64,000 bases of DNA from Maritalea myrionectae DSM 19524 (GTDB lineage: Bacteria > Pseudomonadota > Alphaproteobacteria > Rhizobiales > Devosiaceae), in contig NZ_AUHV01000005.1 of the NCBI RefSeq assembly GCF_000423365.1, positions 124,001-188,000 on the forward strand, written 5' to 3'. Shown piece after piece: positions 1-7,653 of this stretch. The first letter of the stretch is position 1. Every line of letters begins with the position of its first letter. The position numbers were made by a program, and so were the translations under genes. Below the pieces are notes generated by a model. It saw only the letters and a program-made list of their open reading frames with translations, was not told the origin of the DNA and did no database searches.

Positions 1-1187
1 CGCTTGGCATCCGTTTCGCCGAATATTGCGGCGCGATTCACTTCGGACAGCGCCAGCAGCGCGGCCTCAATTTCCTCCGGTGCAACATTGCGACCGCTCA
101 CTTGAAACATACGATCCGCTCGGCCCTGCAAATGCAACTGGCCCTGTTCGTCCATAAATCCGGTGTCGCCAACGCTGATGTTGTCAGCCGCGGGGGCGAA
201 CCCACCTTCGGTCAGATAGCCTTTGAACGCCATGGGGCTGCGCACAAAAACCTGGCCAATTTCGCCCGCTGCCAGGGTTTGCATTTCCGCATCCAAAATT
301 TCGATCTGCACCGACGAAAGTGGCTGGCCAACCAGGCTGGGCGCATCATCCGGATGCACGGACCGGGCTGCCACATAGCTCAATTCGGACGTGCCATAAA
401 ATTCGATGAGATCGGCATTGGGGAAACAGGTTTTGACCTTGGCCGCCAGTTCAGGCGACAATTTGGAGCCGGTGGTCAGGATTTTGCAAAATTGTGGTGC
501 AATCTGTCCAGCCTCGGTCAGGGCCACCAATTGGGTGGGCACCGCAAATAACACCGCATTGTCGTGGTTGGCGGCGTGTCGAAAAATCGCGCCCGGGTGA
601 AAGCTTGGCAGCAGCAAGATTTTCGCGCCTGCCACCAGGCCGCGCAGGGCGGCATAAGTAAATAGCGAGTGGGCAAAGCTACCAGCCACAATAATTATCG
701 ACTGCGGCGTGATGTTTGAAAAATCCTGATCTGCCTCAAAGCTGTTGAGCCAGGATTGCTCAGTGCGCATGCAGCCCTTGGGGAGCCCGGTGGAGCCGGA
801 GGTAAAGCAAGTATAATGCGTTTCACGATCCACCCGGCGAGATGATGACCCACACAGTGATAATTCGCCTTCCTGATCGATCACCAGATCCGGGGCAATT
901 TGGCGCTGAATTTTGGCGCGGGTTTCGGCGGCCCAGTTTGGGTCGAAATAAATGGTGTTTTCGCCAACATTCAGCGCTGCGATAAAGAAGGCGAGCGCCT
1001 CGGTGCTGGTGGGCAGCGCCAGCGCAATTTTTTGCGGCGCCCCGGCGGCAATCAGCTTTTCTTCAGCCGCATCAATACGGTCCAACAAGTCACCAGCGGT
1101 CAGTGCCTCTTGCCCCGCAAACAGAGTTGGCCGTGCCCTGTCCGCGCGCAGATGTTTTTTTATGCGAGCGACAATAGCGGCACTCAT
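1..1187 (-). CDS. AMP-binding acyl-CoA synthetase, C-terminus cut by window edge
   Basis: ANL-superfamily ligase that would activate a carboxylic acid to acyl-AMP and then acyl-CoA. About 395 codons are present and the frame stays open to base 1. The ATP-binding P-loop reads TSGSTGLPKG, followed by FYGTSE (the adenylate-binding A5-type motif) and GDTGFMDEQGQL with a downstream GRAD hinge, so all the core motifs seen so far are intact. The ATG at 1187 overlaps the stop of the preceding DUF1284 gene (ATGA), so it is the distal gene of the biotin transporter operon seen here. The N-terminal part is shorter than in classical FadD enzymes. The substrate cannot be read from sequence. A medium-chain acid or a pimelate-like dicarboxylate would suit the biotin context, but that is inference from position only. 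Confidence 0.85.
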   Translation of the reverse strand, partial: MSAAIVARIKKHLRADRARPTLFAGQEALTAGDLLDRIDAAEEKLIAAGAPQKIALALPTSTEALAFFIAALNVGENTIYFDPNWAAETRAKIQRQIAPDLVIDQEGELSLCGSSSRRVDRETHYTCFTSGSTGLPKGCMRTEQSWLNSFEADQDFSNITPQSIIIVAGSFAHSLFTYAALRGLVAGAKILLLPSFHPGAIFRHAANHDNAVLFAVPTQLVALTEAGQIAPQFCKILTTGSKLSPELAAKVKTCFPNADLIEFYGTSELSYVAARSVHPDDAPSLVGQPLSSVQIEILDAEMQTLAAGEIGQVFVRSPMAFKGYLTEGGFAPAADNISVGDTGFMDEQGQLHLQGRADRMFQVSGRNVAPEEIEAALLALSEVNRAAIFGETDAK

Positions 1188-1612
1188 ACGCTCTCGGCCC
1201 GCAGCAAAGTGTTGGCAAACCCATCCGCAGCGATTTGGTCGCAAAAAACGCGCCATTGGCAATCAAAACACCCCCGGCGGATATGGTTGTCGCGAAAGGC
1301 TTTGCGCGTGTCATCGGTAAAAATGTCCGCAGGCACAAGTGTATCGCCAACCTTCAACTCACGCCCGAGCAATTCAGAAATATCGGCCAGCGCCAACGCG
1401 TCACGCTGATCGATGCGCGGTTCGAAACAATGACTGCCGTCGCAATCCTTCACGCTTTGGCAAATCTCGTCGGGCCGATCAATAATCTGCATCATTTCAT
1501 TGGCGCGCATACGTTTGATGATGGCGTGAAAATCACGTTCAAACTGTCGGCTATAGCCGCGTCCCGCGAAGGTGAGCGCACACAGCAAATGATGGCCGCG
1601 AATTCTAATCAT
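1184..1612 (-). CDS. DUF1284 family Cys-rich protein
   Basis: Small soluble protein of 142 residues starting with MIRIRGHHLLC, the hallmark opening of the DUF1284 family. It has seven cysteines (residues 11, 51, 57, 62, 115, 118, 124). They are grouped as CDGSHC in the middle and CFDC plus a further Cys near the C-terminus, and there are two adjacent His at residues 7-8, which looks like a metal or iron-sulfur site. The family has no established function that I can name. A longer reading from 1678 exists, but the residues before this Met look unlike the family and would overlap bioN deeply. The ATG at 1612 overlaps the bioN stop by 8 bases, and the 3' end overlaps the synthetase start. Translational coupling to the biotin transporter suggests a related role, which is not proven. 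Confidence 0.8.
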   Translation of the reverse strand: MIRIRGHHLLCALTFAGRGYSRQFERDFHAIIKRMRANEMMQIIDRPDEICQSVKDCDGSHCFEPRIDQRDALALADISELLGRELKVGDTLVPADIFTDDTRKAFRDNHIRRGCFDCQWRVFCDQIAADGFANTLLRAESV

Positions 1613-2231
1613 GATGCCGCTCGTCTTTCGCCAACGGTGCCCCGGCCGAGCGGGCATCAATGGCTTGTGCAATATCATCGGCTGACTTGAGGGTGCGGAT
1701 CATTGTGGGCGTGATCAGCGCTCGCCAGTTGCGGCCCAACCCTCGTGCTTTTTGCGCTTCGCGCACCTCTTGATAGGTTTCGCGTACCATTGGGATAAAG
1801 CGCAGCGAAAGCGAGAAGGCAAGGCCAACTTTTTCCGCCACATCGGCGCCAAACACTTTGCCTACGCTGCGTTCAATGCCTTCGATCATTTCGCTGGTTT
1901 TGCTGGTAAGGGTCAACAAGGTTGCCGCCACGATCATGATCGCAAAGCGCAAAACCACATAAAGACCGAACTGCCAATCATTGAGCCATAGCTGCACCAG
2001 AAAGATCAGCACCAGCACCCACAGCGCCGGTCGCATCGCCTGCCACGCGAGGGTGAGCGATAATTTGGCCAATAGATAGGCCGCCAGCACCGCAGCGATC
2101 GCGCCCGCAAGAAACCACCAGCTTTGCAGCAAAAACAGTAGGGTGCAAAAGATGAAAAGCAGCACGATTTTCAAGCCTGCCGGGGTGCGGTGCACGGGGC
2201 TGTTTCCGGGCGTATAAAGGCTGATCAGCAT
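1605..2231 (-). CDS. bioN: Energy-coupling factor transporter transmembrane subunit BioN
   Basis: Membrane T-component of the ECF-type biotin importer, 208 residues. The N-terminal YTPGNSPVHR segment and the pair of long hydrophobic stretches (about residues 20-60 and 70-110) match CbiQ/BioN proteins. The cytoplasmic arm carries the coupling motif region (AQKARGLGRN, about 160-170, the ARG-type motif) that contacts the ATPase. It lies 3 bases downstream of bioM in the order bioY-bioM-bioN. The length is normal for BioN. It should work with the BioM dimer to power biotin uptake by BioY in the inner membrane. Confidence 0.92.
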   Translation of the reverse strand: MLISLYTPGNSPVHRTPAGLKIVLLFIFCTLLFLLQSWWFLAGAIAAVLAAYLLAKLSLTLAWQAMRPALWVLVLIFLVQLWLNDWQFGLYVVLRFAIMIVAATLLTLTSKTSEMIEGIERSVGKVFGADVAEKVGLAFSLSLRFIPMVRETYQEVREAQKARGLGRNWRALITPTMIRTLKSADDIAQAIDARSAGAPLAKDERHHD

Positions 2232-2234
2232 CGT

Positions 2235-2897
2235 TTAAACCGACAGGTCGCGATAGGTTTCAATGATTTGGGACGGGTCGCCATCTGCATGCAACCGCCC
2301 CTCGTGGATCAGCAATAACCGATCCATTTGCGCCATCAAATCCAGATCATGGCTGACGATAATCAATTGCTGCTCCAGCTTATCCAACATGGCGAGCAGA
2401 ATGGCGCGATTGCGCAAATCAAGCAAGGTGGTTGGCTCATCCAGAATGATATGTTCGGGCTGCATGATCAGCACCCCGATCAGGGCGATCAGTTGCTTTT
2501 CACCGCCGCTTAGCTCGTGGGTCAGGCGTTCGCGCAGATGCGCCAACCCGAACTTTTCCAACAGCGCGTCGCTGCGGCCGTTGATTTCGGATTTGCTGAG
2601 GCCGGACTTTTTCAAGCCAAAGGCGATGTCCTCCTCCACCAGCGGCATCACCAGCTGGTTATCCGGATTTTGGAACACAAAGCCGACGCGGGCGCGGTGT
2701 TCGCTTATGTCAGCGCCGCCCACGCGCACTTGCCCCGTAGTACAGGGTTCCAGCCCATTGAGCAATTTGGCAAAACTTGATTTGCCCGAGCCGTTATGGC
2801 CAATAATGCCAATGCGGCTTTCGGTCAGTTTGACGGAAATATCGGACAGGATGGTCCGTTCATTCTTGATCAAACTGGCCTTTGTTATCTCAATCAT
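2235..2897 (-). CDS. bioM: Biotin ECF transporter ATPase BioM
   Basis: ABC ATPase of 220 residues, the A-component of the biotin ECF transporter. Visible motifs are Walker A GHNGSGKSS (about residues 34-42), a Q-loop within GFVFQNPDNQL, signature LSGGEKQ and Walker B IILDEP followed by an H-loop in VSHDLD. The size is that of a compact ECF ATPase with no extra domain. It starts 15 bases after bioY and ends 3 bases before bioN, so the three are almost certainly co-transcribed and act as one complex. Confidence 0.93.
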   Translation of the reverse strand: MIEITKASLIKNERTILSDISVKLTESRIGIIGHNGSGKSSFAKLLNGLEPCTTGQVRVGGADISEHRARVGFVFQNPDNQLVMPLVEEDIAFGLKKSGLSKSEINGRSDALLEKFGLAHLRERLTHELSGGEKQLIALIGVLIMQPEHIILDEPTTLLDLRNRAILLAMLDKLEQQLIIVSHDLDLMAQMDRLLLIHEGRLHADGDPSQIIETYRDLSV

Positions 2898-2912
2898 GGG
2901 CGGAAAAAGCCC

Positions 2913-3455
2913 TTACTTTTTGATGATGGGGTAGGATTTCGCGACAGTCACAATCACCAAAGCGGCAATCACAGCTTTTACCACATCTCCGGGGATAAAG
3001 CCCATAGAGCCGGTAAAGGCTTGTCCCAATGAAATACCTGCCACAACAGAAATCCATGGAATGCCCAACGCATAGAGCACCACAATGCCCCCCACCACGC
3101 TGGCGATGAAGGCATTGATATAATTCAAACTTTCCCAGAAACGCTCAACCAGCAGGCCAACCACAAAGGCGGCCACGATCCAGCCGAGCAAAAAGCCGCC
3201 ACTGGCGCCAAAGAAAACGCCAATGCCGCCACGTCCACCGGAGAGCAACGGCAGCCCCACGGCCACAAGGGCCAAGAACAGCACCATTGAAAGCGCTCCG
3301 CGCTTTGCGCCCAAAACGCCCCCGGCGAGCATAACGCCCAGAGATTGTGCGGTGATCGGCACAGCGATCACGGGCAGTGTGATTGGGGGAAACACCCCAA
3401 GAACAGCCATGATGGCGGCAAAAAGTGCGATCAGAACGATATCACGGGTGGTCAT
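2913..3455 (-). CDS. bioY: Biotin transporter substrate-binding subunit BioY
   Basis: Integral-membrane S-component that binds biotin, 180 residues with about six hydrophobic segments. Family features include the PITAQSLGVMLAG region near residues 33-46 and GGRGG near residue 72, both typical of BioY. The ATG at 3455 has a purine-rich leader (AAGGGGAAG) a few bases upstream. It is the first gene of bioY-bioM-bioN-DUF1284-synthetase. I looked for a BioR-type palindrome (TTAT...ATAA) in the 160 bases upstream and did not see a convincing one, so its regulation is unresolved. Confidence 0.93.
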   Translation of the reverse strand: MTTRDIVLIALFAAIMAVLGVFPPITLPVIAVPITAQSLGVMLAGGVLGAKRGALSMVLFLALVAVGLPLLSGGRGGIGVFFGASGGFLLGWIVAAFVVGLLVERFWESLNYINAFIASVVGGIVVLYALGIPWISVVAGISLGQAFTGSMGFIPGDVVKAVIAALVIVTVAKSYPIIKK

Positions 3456-3620
3456 GCTTTCTTCCCCTTAAGCAAAATCATTGGCTGGGGTGTTATCGCA
3501 TTTAACCACGCCTGACAATTTCAATCGGCAATTCTTATTTGACCAATTGGACAGGAGGAAGCGCTGGTCGCAGGCGTTTTATACCGTGAAGCGAGCAACT
3601 AACCGATTGAGTATGTGGGA

Positions 3621-3806
3621 TTAATTGTCCACATGCTCCGGTTTATTGGCATGTTTGGTTTCGGCAAAATCGCGCAATTCATCTTCGTCCATCGTCTCAT
3701 ACATCTCCTTGGCGGCACCTTGCAGTTCGCTCACTCTCATTTCGCCACGCTTGGCCGCGAGCGCCATGCCAGCCGCTTTTTGCTGAGCTTTGGATTTTGC
3801 AGGCAT
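3621..3806 (-). CDS. Small DUF3008 family protein
   Basis: A 61-residue, highly charged protein beginning MPAKSKAQQKAAGMALAAKR and continuing with a SELQGAAKEMYETM segment, the pattern of the DUF3008 family of small proteins. An in-frame start 27 bases further upstream exists, but family members begin at this Met. There is no signal peptide or membrane segment. It lies 59 bases downstream of the PRC-barrel gene on the same strand. Function is unknown. Companionship with PRC-barrel genes is suggestive of stress-related expression, but nothing in the sequence proves it. Confidence 0.75.
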   Translation of the reverse strand: MPAKSKAQQKAAGMALAAKRGEMRVSELQGAAKEMYETMDEDELRDFAETKHANKPEHVDN

Positions 3807-3865
3807 AAGGGCCTTCCATAATGTTGGCGCCACCGCGCCGAATGCGGCGCAGTGGGCTGAGTTGG

Positions 3866-4234
3866 TTAGATAAAATAAGGCGGTGTACCGAAGTGATGGT
3901 AGACGCGGTGCTCAAACTCACGGTCGTTGAGCGCGGTCACTTCTTCGGCAGAAAATGTTGGCGCCGACTTAAGCTTTTCCTCTGAGACATCAAGCTTATA
4001 ACCACCAAGCTCGGTATCGTAATCAAGCTTTTCCCACGGCACGGTGTGGTAATCCTCTCCCATGCCCAAAAAGCCGCCGATCGACAGAATCGCGTGTGCG
4101 ACCTGGCCGGTCTGCTTGTTGATCATTAGGGATTTCACTGTACCCATTTTCTCGCCGGAGGCATCGTAAACCTTTGTTCCGTCTACTTTTTCCGCCGCAA
4201 TCAGATCGTGTGTTTCGTCCAATACAATTTGCAT
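3866..4234 (-). CDS. PRC-barrel domain protein
   Basis: A 122-residue soluble protein with one PRC-barrel domain. The segment VYDASGEKMGTVKSLMINK (residues 22-40) followed by SIGGFLGMGEDYHTVPW is the typical beta-barrel repeat of this family. A strong ribosome-binding site (AAAGGAGGA) sits just upstream of the ATG at 4234. PRC-barrel proteins bind RNA or protein partners or act in photosynthetic reaction centres. There are no photosynthesis genes here, so a stand-alone role is likely but cannot be specified. The C-terminal 30 residues are rich in His and aromatic residues. Confidence 0.8.
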   Translation of the reverse strand: MQIVLDETHDLIAAEKVDGTKVYDASGEKMGTVKSLMINKQTGQVAHAILSIGGFLGMGEDYHTVPWEKLDYDTELGGYKLDVSEEKLKSAPTFSAEEVTALNDREFEHRVYHHFGTPPYFI

Positions 4235-4373
4235 ATCATCCTCCTTTCGTCACGCATGGTGACAGATGATGAGTAAGAGTAACGCGTTTGACCCGGGCAA
4301 AGTTCCACTTGTCGCCGATCTGGGAACAAAATCGAGGATTGTGCGTTATCTGTTCAAACAAAGGAGCAGACAA

Positions 4374-4586
4374 ATGACTAATAAATTCATCATGTTAGGA
4401 ATTGTTGCGCTGCTTTTATCCGGCGCAGCCTTGATAACAGAAGTCGTTTTCTTCGGCAGTAGTGTGAGCACCAGCGCGCTTGTCTCAGAAAGCTTTTTGA
4501 TGCCACTCAGTTTTATCTTTTTTCTGATCGCAGGTGCCTTCTTAATTGTCGGTTCGATGATTAAGGTGGCCGAGATTAGCGACTAA
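4374..4586 (+). CDS. Small membrane protein with two transmembrane segments
   Basis: A 70-residue protein starting MTNKFIMLGIVALLL. An upstream AGGAG at about 4361-4366 favours this ATG over one at 4266 in the same frame. Two hydrophobic helices (about residues 5-26 and 40-62) are separated by a short Ser-rich loop, ending in a charged tail. The second half (ESFLMPLSFIFFLIAGAFL) resembles small DUF3955-like inner-membrane proteins, but I would not assign that family firmly. It is followed directly by an intrinsic terminator at 4604-4636, so it is probably monocistronic. Confidence 0.6.
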   Translation: MTNKFIMLGIVALLLSGAALITEVVFFGSSVSTSALVSESFLMPLSFIFFLIAGAFLIVGSMIKVAEISD

Positions 4587-4603
4587 TAGTTCCATAAAAA
4601 CTG

Positions 4604-4636
4604 GAATCCGCCCGACATTTTAGGCGGATTCTCAAA
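4604..4636 (+). terminator. Rho-independent terminator of the small membrane protein gene
   Basis: Perfect 9-base arms GAATCCGCC (4604-4612) and GGCGGATTC (4623-4631) with a 10-base loop. The tail is TCAAAAATT rather than a pure T run, so on the plus strand termination may be partial. Confidence 0.65.
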
Positions 4637-4654
4637 AATTATACATAAATGTGT

Positions 4655-4690
4655 AAAACCGCCCCTTCACATTGAGGGGCGGTTTTCATC
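4655..4690 (-). terminator. Bidirectional intrinsic terminator between convergent genes
   Basis: Perfect 11-base arms AAAACCGCCCC (4655-4665) and GGGGCGGTTTT (4676-4686). The A and T flanks give a T-tract in either direction. It sits between the plus-strand small membrane gene and the stop (4690) of the minus-strand membrane protein gene, mainly serving the latter. Confidence 0.85.
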
Positions 4691-5907
4691 TATTCTGCCG
4701 CTGCGGGATGTGGCAGAATTTTGGTGGTGGAGAAGTGCTGTTTGTTCAGCCTGACCACCAGCACAATCATGGCAATCTGGAAGGCAAGTGCGGGCAATGT
4801 GAACGCCCAGTAGGCAACACCGAACTTGGCGATCAGACCCGCGCCGACCAATCCCTTATTCACGAAGAAATGAATCATGACGGAGAGCGCCACGCCCGGG
4901 CAAACCAGCGCATATGCGCCAGCAGACTTCTGCCCCTCTTGCGACAGAAATGAGGCCGCGTAATTCTTTGCTTTCAGGGCGTTCCAGCCGACCAGGGCAA
5001 TAAGCAATTGCACCGCAAGCAGGCCGCCGAGCATGACAAAATTGTGCGCGGTGTCGAAATGCATATCAAACTGGGTGTGCATGCCGTGATTAATGCGCAG
5101 ACTTGCGATGCCCAACACGGTCAATAATGGGATGATGACAAGCAATGTTGGCGCGGCTTCTGCGGCCAGACCATTTTGCAAAATTGAGTTCAACCCAATG
5201 ACGACCGCAACCAGCGCGACAAGCACCGCGGCGATAAAGAATAACCCTGCCAAGGCAACGCCCACGCCCACAATGATTTTGGATTGGGACAAAGCGGCAG
5301 GTGCGGCGAAGCCAACCGAAATCATGGCAAATGCGAAGGCCGGCAACACTTGGGCAAAGGAGTTGTTGGCCCTTTGGTCAAACCCGCCCTCAGCGAAGAT
5401 TCGCGCGAGAAATTTGCCAAACAAATTGAGCGCCAAAAGACCGATCAATGCGAAAGTGGCAATGGCTGCGGGGAACAGAAACTCAACAATGGACCAAAGC
5501 CCCGGCACAAACACCAAGCCCACAATAAATGCGACATTGACTGCCATCGCGAGGGTGAGCGGCAGCGCCATCAATTGGGTTTCAGCGTTCGAGTTTTTCA
5601 ACTTGCGAAAGGCCTCGGTTTCGCGAAATTTTGAATATTCGCGCAAGTTCCAAGCCAGCAAGCGAAAGTGCAATATGGCCAAGAGGGCAATGCCCATCAA
5701 GGCAATGGTGATCGCGATTTGCAACGGCATATTGGCGGAGGCATAAGCCCGCACAATATCTTCAAACACCGGCACCGGTTGCCCAGGGTGGGGCACCCAG
5801 AACATCAAATACATAAAGAATGTAACAACCAATCCACCAGCGCCAACGCTGGCCAGAAAATACAATGGCGCATAGCGCTCTTTCAGGTTTTTCGGCATAG
5901 ATAGCAT
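4690..5907 (-). CDS. Polytopic membrane protein, TsoY-like
   Basis: About 405 residues with nine or ten hydrophobic helices and no soluble domain. The opening after the start (KNLKERYAPLYFLASVGAGG, then FMYLMFWVPHPG) resembles the uncharacterised TsoY membrane family, and the helix arrangement is also loosely like TehA/SLAC1 channels. I hold this family call lightly. The start MLSMPKN at 5907 has GGAG seven bases upstream. A Met three codons later is also possible. The gene is single and has a strong terminator. No catalytic residues are recognisable, so transport or electron-transfer support would be guesses. Confidence 0.55.
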   Translation of the reverse strand: MLSMPKNLKERYAPLYFLASVGAGGLVVTFFMYLMFWVPHPGQPVPVFEDIVRAYASANMPLQIAITIALMGIALLAILHFRLLAWNLREYSKFRETEAFRKLKNSNAETQLMALPLTLAMAVNVAFIVGLVFVPGLWSIVEFLFPAAIATFALIGLLALNLFGKFLARIFAEGGFDQRANNSFAQVLPAFAFAMISVGFAAPAALSQSKIIVGVGVALAGLFFIAAVLVALVAVVIGLNSILQNGLAAEAAPTLLVIIPLLTVLGIASLRINHGMHTQFDMHFDTAHNFVMLGGLLAVQLLIALVGWNALKAKNYAASFLSQEGQKSAGAYALVCPGVALSVMIHFFVNKGLVGAGLIAKFGVAYWAFTLPALAFQIAMIVLVVRLNKQHFSTTKILPHPAAAE

Positions 5908-6256
5908 TTCCCAACTCCATCTTATTAAATATATAAGCATATACTAATATTGATAGTTGGAGTTGGCTAGATGGGTGTTGGGGATAGATTGTCGCAGGGG
6001 TGAGAAAAGCCTGTGAACTCCTGCAAATCCTCATGGGGCGGTGCCCACAATTCGTCGCGCAAGGTCGCAGATTGCGGTCGAGGCCTATTTCCCGAGAGTT
6101 ATTTTGTATGCGCAGCAAATGCGAAACTGAATGCTGATTTTGCAGGACGTTGCCATTGCACGGAGCGAACATGGCCCCATCAGTTGATCGCTTAGCAACA
6201 AGGAAAATTCCCAATGTGCTCTCGACCTTCTGCTCATCTTCGCGTCAACGAACAAA
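5908..6256. other. Intergenic region, no gene recognised
   Basis: About 350 bases between the polytopic membrane gene and the fasciclin gene's terminator. The first 50 bases are AT-rich (ATATATAAGCATATACTAATATTGATAG) and are the likely promoter of the minus-strand membrane gene. In the rest I see no coding signature on either strand and no structured RNA. Confidence 0.5.
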
Positions 6257-6291
6257 AAAGACCGACCACATGGCGGTGTGGCCGGTCTTTT
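6257..6291 (-). terminator. Intrinsic terminator of the fasciclin gene
   Basis: Inverted repeat AAAGACCG(A)CCACA / TGTGG(C)CGGTCTTT around a short GGCGG loop, followed on the minus strand by TTTTTTG. It lies about 28 bases past the fasciclin stop codon. Confidence 0.85.
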
Positions 6292-6318
6292 ACTTCGGTC
6301 TTGGGAGGAACCTAAAGT

Positions 6319-6834
6319 TTAGTGGCAGGCAGGGCGTGTGCCGGGCAGCAGCACTTTGTCGATGACGTGGATCACGCCATTGTCCGCATGGATATTGGCG
6401 ACGACCACATTGGCCATATCGCCAGTGCCGTCAGCAATAGTGACTTTGCCACCATCTGAGGTGATGCACAGGCGCTCGCTGGTCAATACTGGTTTGAAAT
6501 AGTTTGAGCCGTGGGGGAAATCGGCGGCGCGGAGCAACCGGTCATCCACGTGGTAAAGCAGCACATTGGTGAGCTGGTCTTTGTTTTCCGGCTTAAGCAA
6601 TGTCTCAACTGTGCCTTCGGGCAATGCATCAAATGCTGAGTTGAGCGGGGCATAGACGGTGAATGGACCGTCGGAGTTCAAAGTATCGACCAGGCCAGCG
6701 GCAGAGACTGCGGCGACGAGGGTTGAGAAGCGGTCATCGCCTGAGGCGATTTCGACGATGGTTTGCGCTTGAGCGGCTGTGGTGAGCGCTAAAGCTGTGG
6801 CCATCGTGGCTGCGATCTTGCGAATTGATTTCAT
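6319..6834 (-). CDS. Secreted fasciclin (FAS1) domain protein
   Basis: A 171-residue exported protein. Residues 1-23 form a signal peptide with basic start and AQA cleavage site. A single FAS1 domain follows (about 27-165), with FTVYAPLNSAFDALP (H1-type region) and DNGVIHVIDKVLLP (H2 region) near the C-terminus. FAS1 domains mediate adhesion to extracellular matrices or other cells. A Cys near the middle (CITSDGG) and one in the last residues (PACH) could form a disulfide. It is monocistronic, with its own terminator downstream and a 365-base upstream region. Confidence 0.88.
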   Translation of the reverse strand: MKSIRKIAATMATALALTTAAQAQTIVEIASGDDRFSTLVAAVSAAGLVDTLNSDGPFTVYAPLNSAFDALPEGTVETLLKPENKDQLTNVLLYHVDDRLLRAADFPHGSNYFKPVLTSERLCITSDGGKVTIADGTGDMANVVVANIHADNGVIHVIDKVLLPGTRPACH

Positions 6835-7200
6835 TGTACTTACCTTTGATTGGCTAAGCGCCGTAATTGATGTTTGCAGACCAATTAACGGCGATGCGCG
6901 GGTTCTGGATCACGGAACCCGCGCCCTTTGCGCTCAAAACCTTGTAAACAATCTGTTGCTTAATTGGCGCATTGGGTTGATTTTGGTTGACGCATTCATG
7001 TTGATCGGCAGCGCGCTCGCGTCCCCTGTTGCGTGTATTCTCAGCCAGGTTTTGCGGAACAAACAGCCCGCCCTGCGCCCGCCAACACTGTATGGATCCC
7101 CGGGTCAAGCCCGAGGATGACAGTGGGTGGGTTTGATGACGTGGCCTAGTCGTTTATGCAGGCGAGTTAGACGGGCTTGTGGGCGCTTTGGAGGGAAATA
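6835..7200. other. Intergenic region with one REP-like palindrome
   Basis: The stretch holds the fasciclin promoter side (6835-6900) and a short palindromic repeat at 7091-7124. No open frame has family resemblance or a convincing ribosome-binding site. Nothing else is recognised. Confidence 0.5.
7091..7124. repeat. REP-like intergenic palindrome
   Basis: The core CGGGTCAAGCCCG within TATGGATCC...AGGATGACAGTG is the short palindromic motif repeated between genes in many alphaproteobacteria. Related copies occur at 60407-60441 and 60511-60578 in this window. It lies downstream of the MaoC gene, between transcription units. Confidence 0.65.
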
Positions 7201-7653
7201 TTATCCCTCCCGACAGGGCACCAGGCAGGTCCATTTTTGGGTGGCGACGAGTTTGCCGGTGTCGAGATTGATGGTGTTCAGTAAAATGCCAACATAGCCA
7301 CGCGGGGCGGTGCGGGATTTGGTGAGGTCGACGATTTCGCCCTTCACGGTGACGCTTTCGCCCGGATAGACCGGGGCGGCGAATTTTAGGTCGTCGATGC
7401 GCATGCCGATCAAAGGGTTTTGGCCGAAGGGCTTGATCAGCGCCATCAGGCGCATGGTGACGGAAAGGGTTTGCCAGCCGGAGGCGATGATGGTGCCGAA
7501 CGGGCCGTCTTTCGCCTCGTCCTCATTCACATGGATAAATTGCGGGTCATATTCTGAAGCGAATTCGTGTACCTTTTCGGCCGTCAGCGTGTAGGTTTCG
7601 GTTTCGAATTTTTCGCCGAGGGTCAAATCTTCAAAATATCTTGTCTCTGTCAT
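7201..7653 (-). CDS. MaoC-like hot-dog hydratase
   Basis: A 150-residue single hot-dog domain protein, the size of R-specific enoyl-CoA hydratases. The hydratase 2 motif is clear: YDPQFIHVNEDEAKDGPFG (about residues 35-53) followed by IASGWQT, including the catalytic Asp/His pair. It would hydrate trans-2-enoyl-CoA or act on a related thioester. The start MTETRYFEDL at 7653 overlaps the LysR stop (ATGA), which decides between this Met and one 99 bases upstream. It is translationally coupled to the LysR gene, and divergent from the valine operon, so it may belong to branched acyl-CoA metabolism. Confidence 0.85.
   Translation of the reverse strand: MTETRYFEDLTLGEKFETETYTLTAEKVHEFASEYDPQFIHVNEDEAKDGPFGTIIASGWQTLSVTMRLMALIKPFGQNPLIGMRIDDLKFAAPVYPGESVTVKGEIVDLTKSRTAPRGYVGILLNTINLDTGKLVATQKWTCLVPCREG

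Noticed and set aside
3456-3620. BioR-box or riboswitch upstream of bioY
   Set aside because: Only a weak TTATCGCATTTAA-like stretch is present. It does not form the TTAT-ATAA palindrome expected, and no structured RNA could be drawn.
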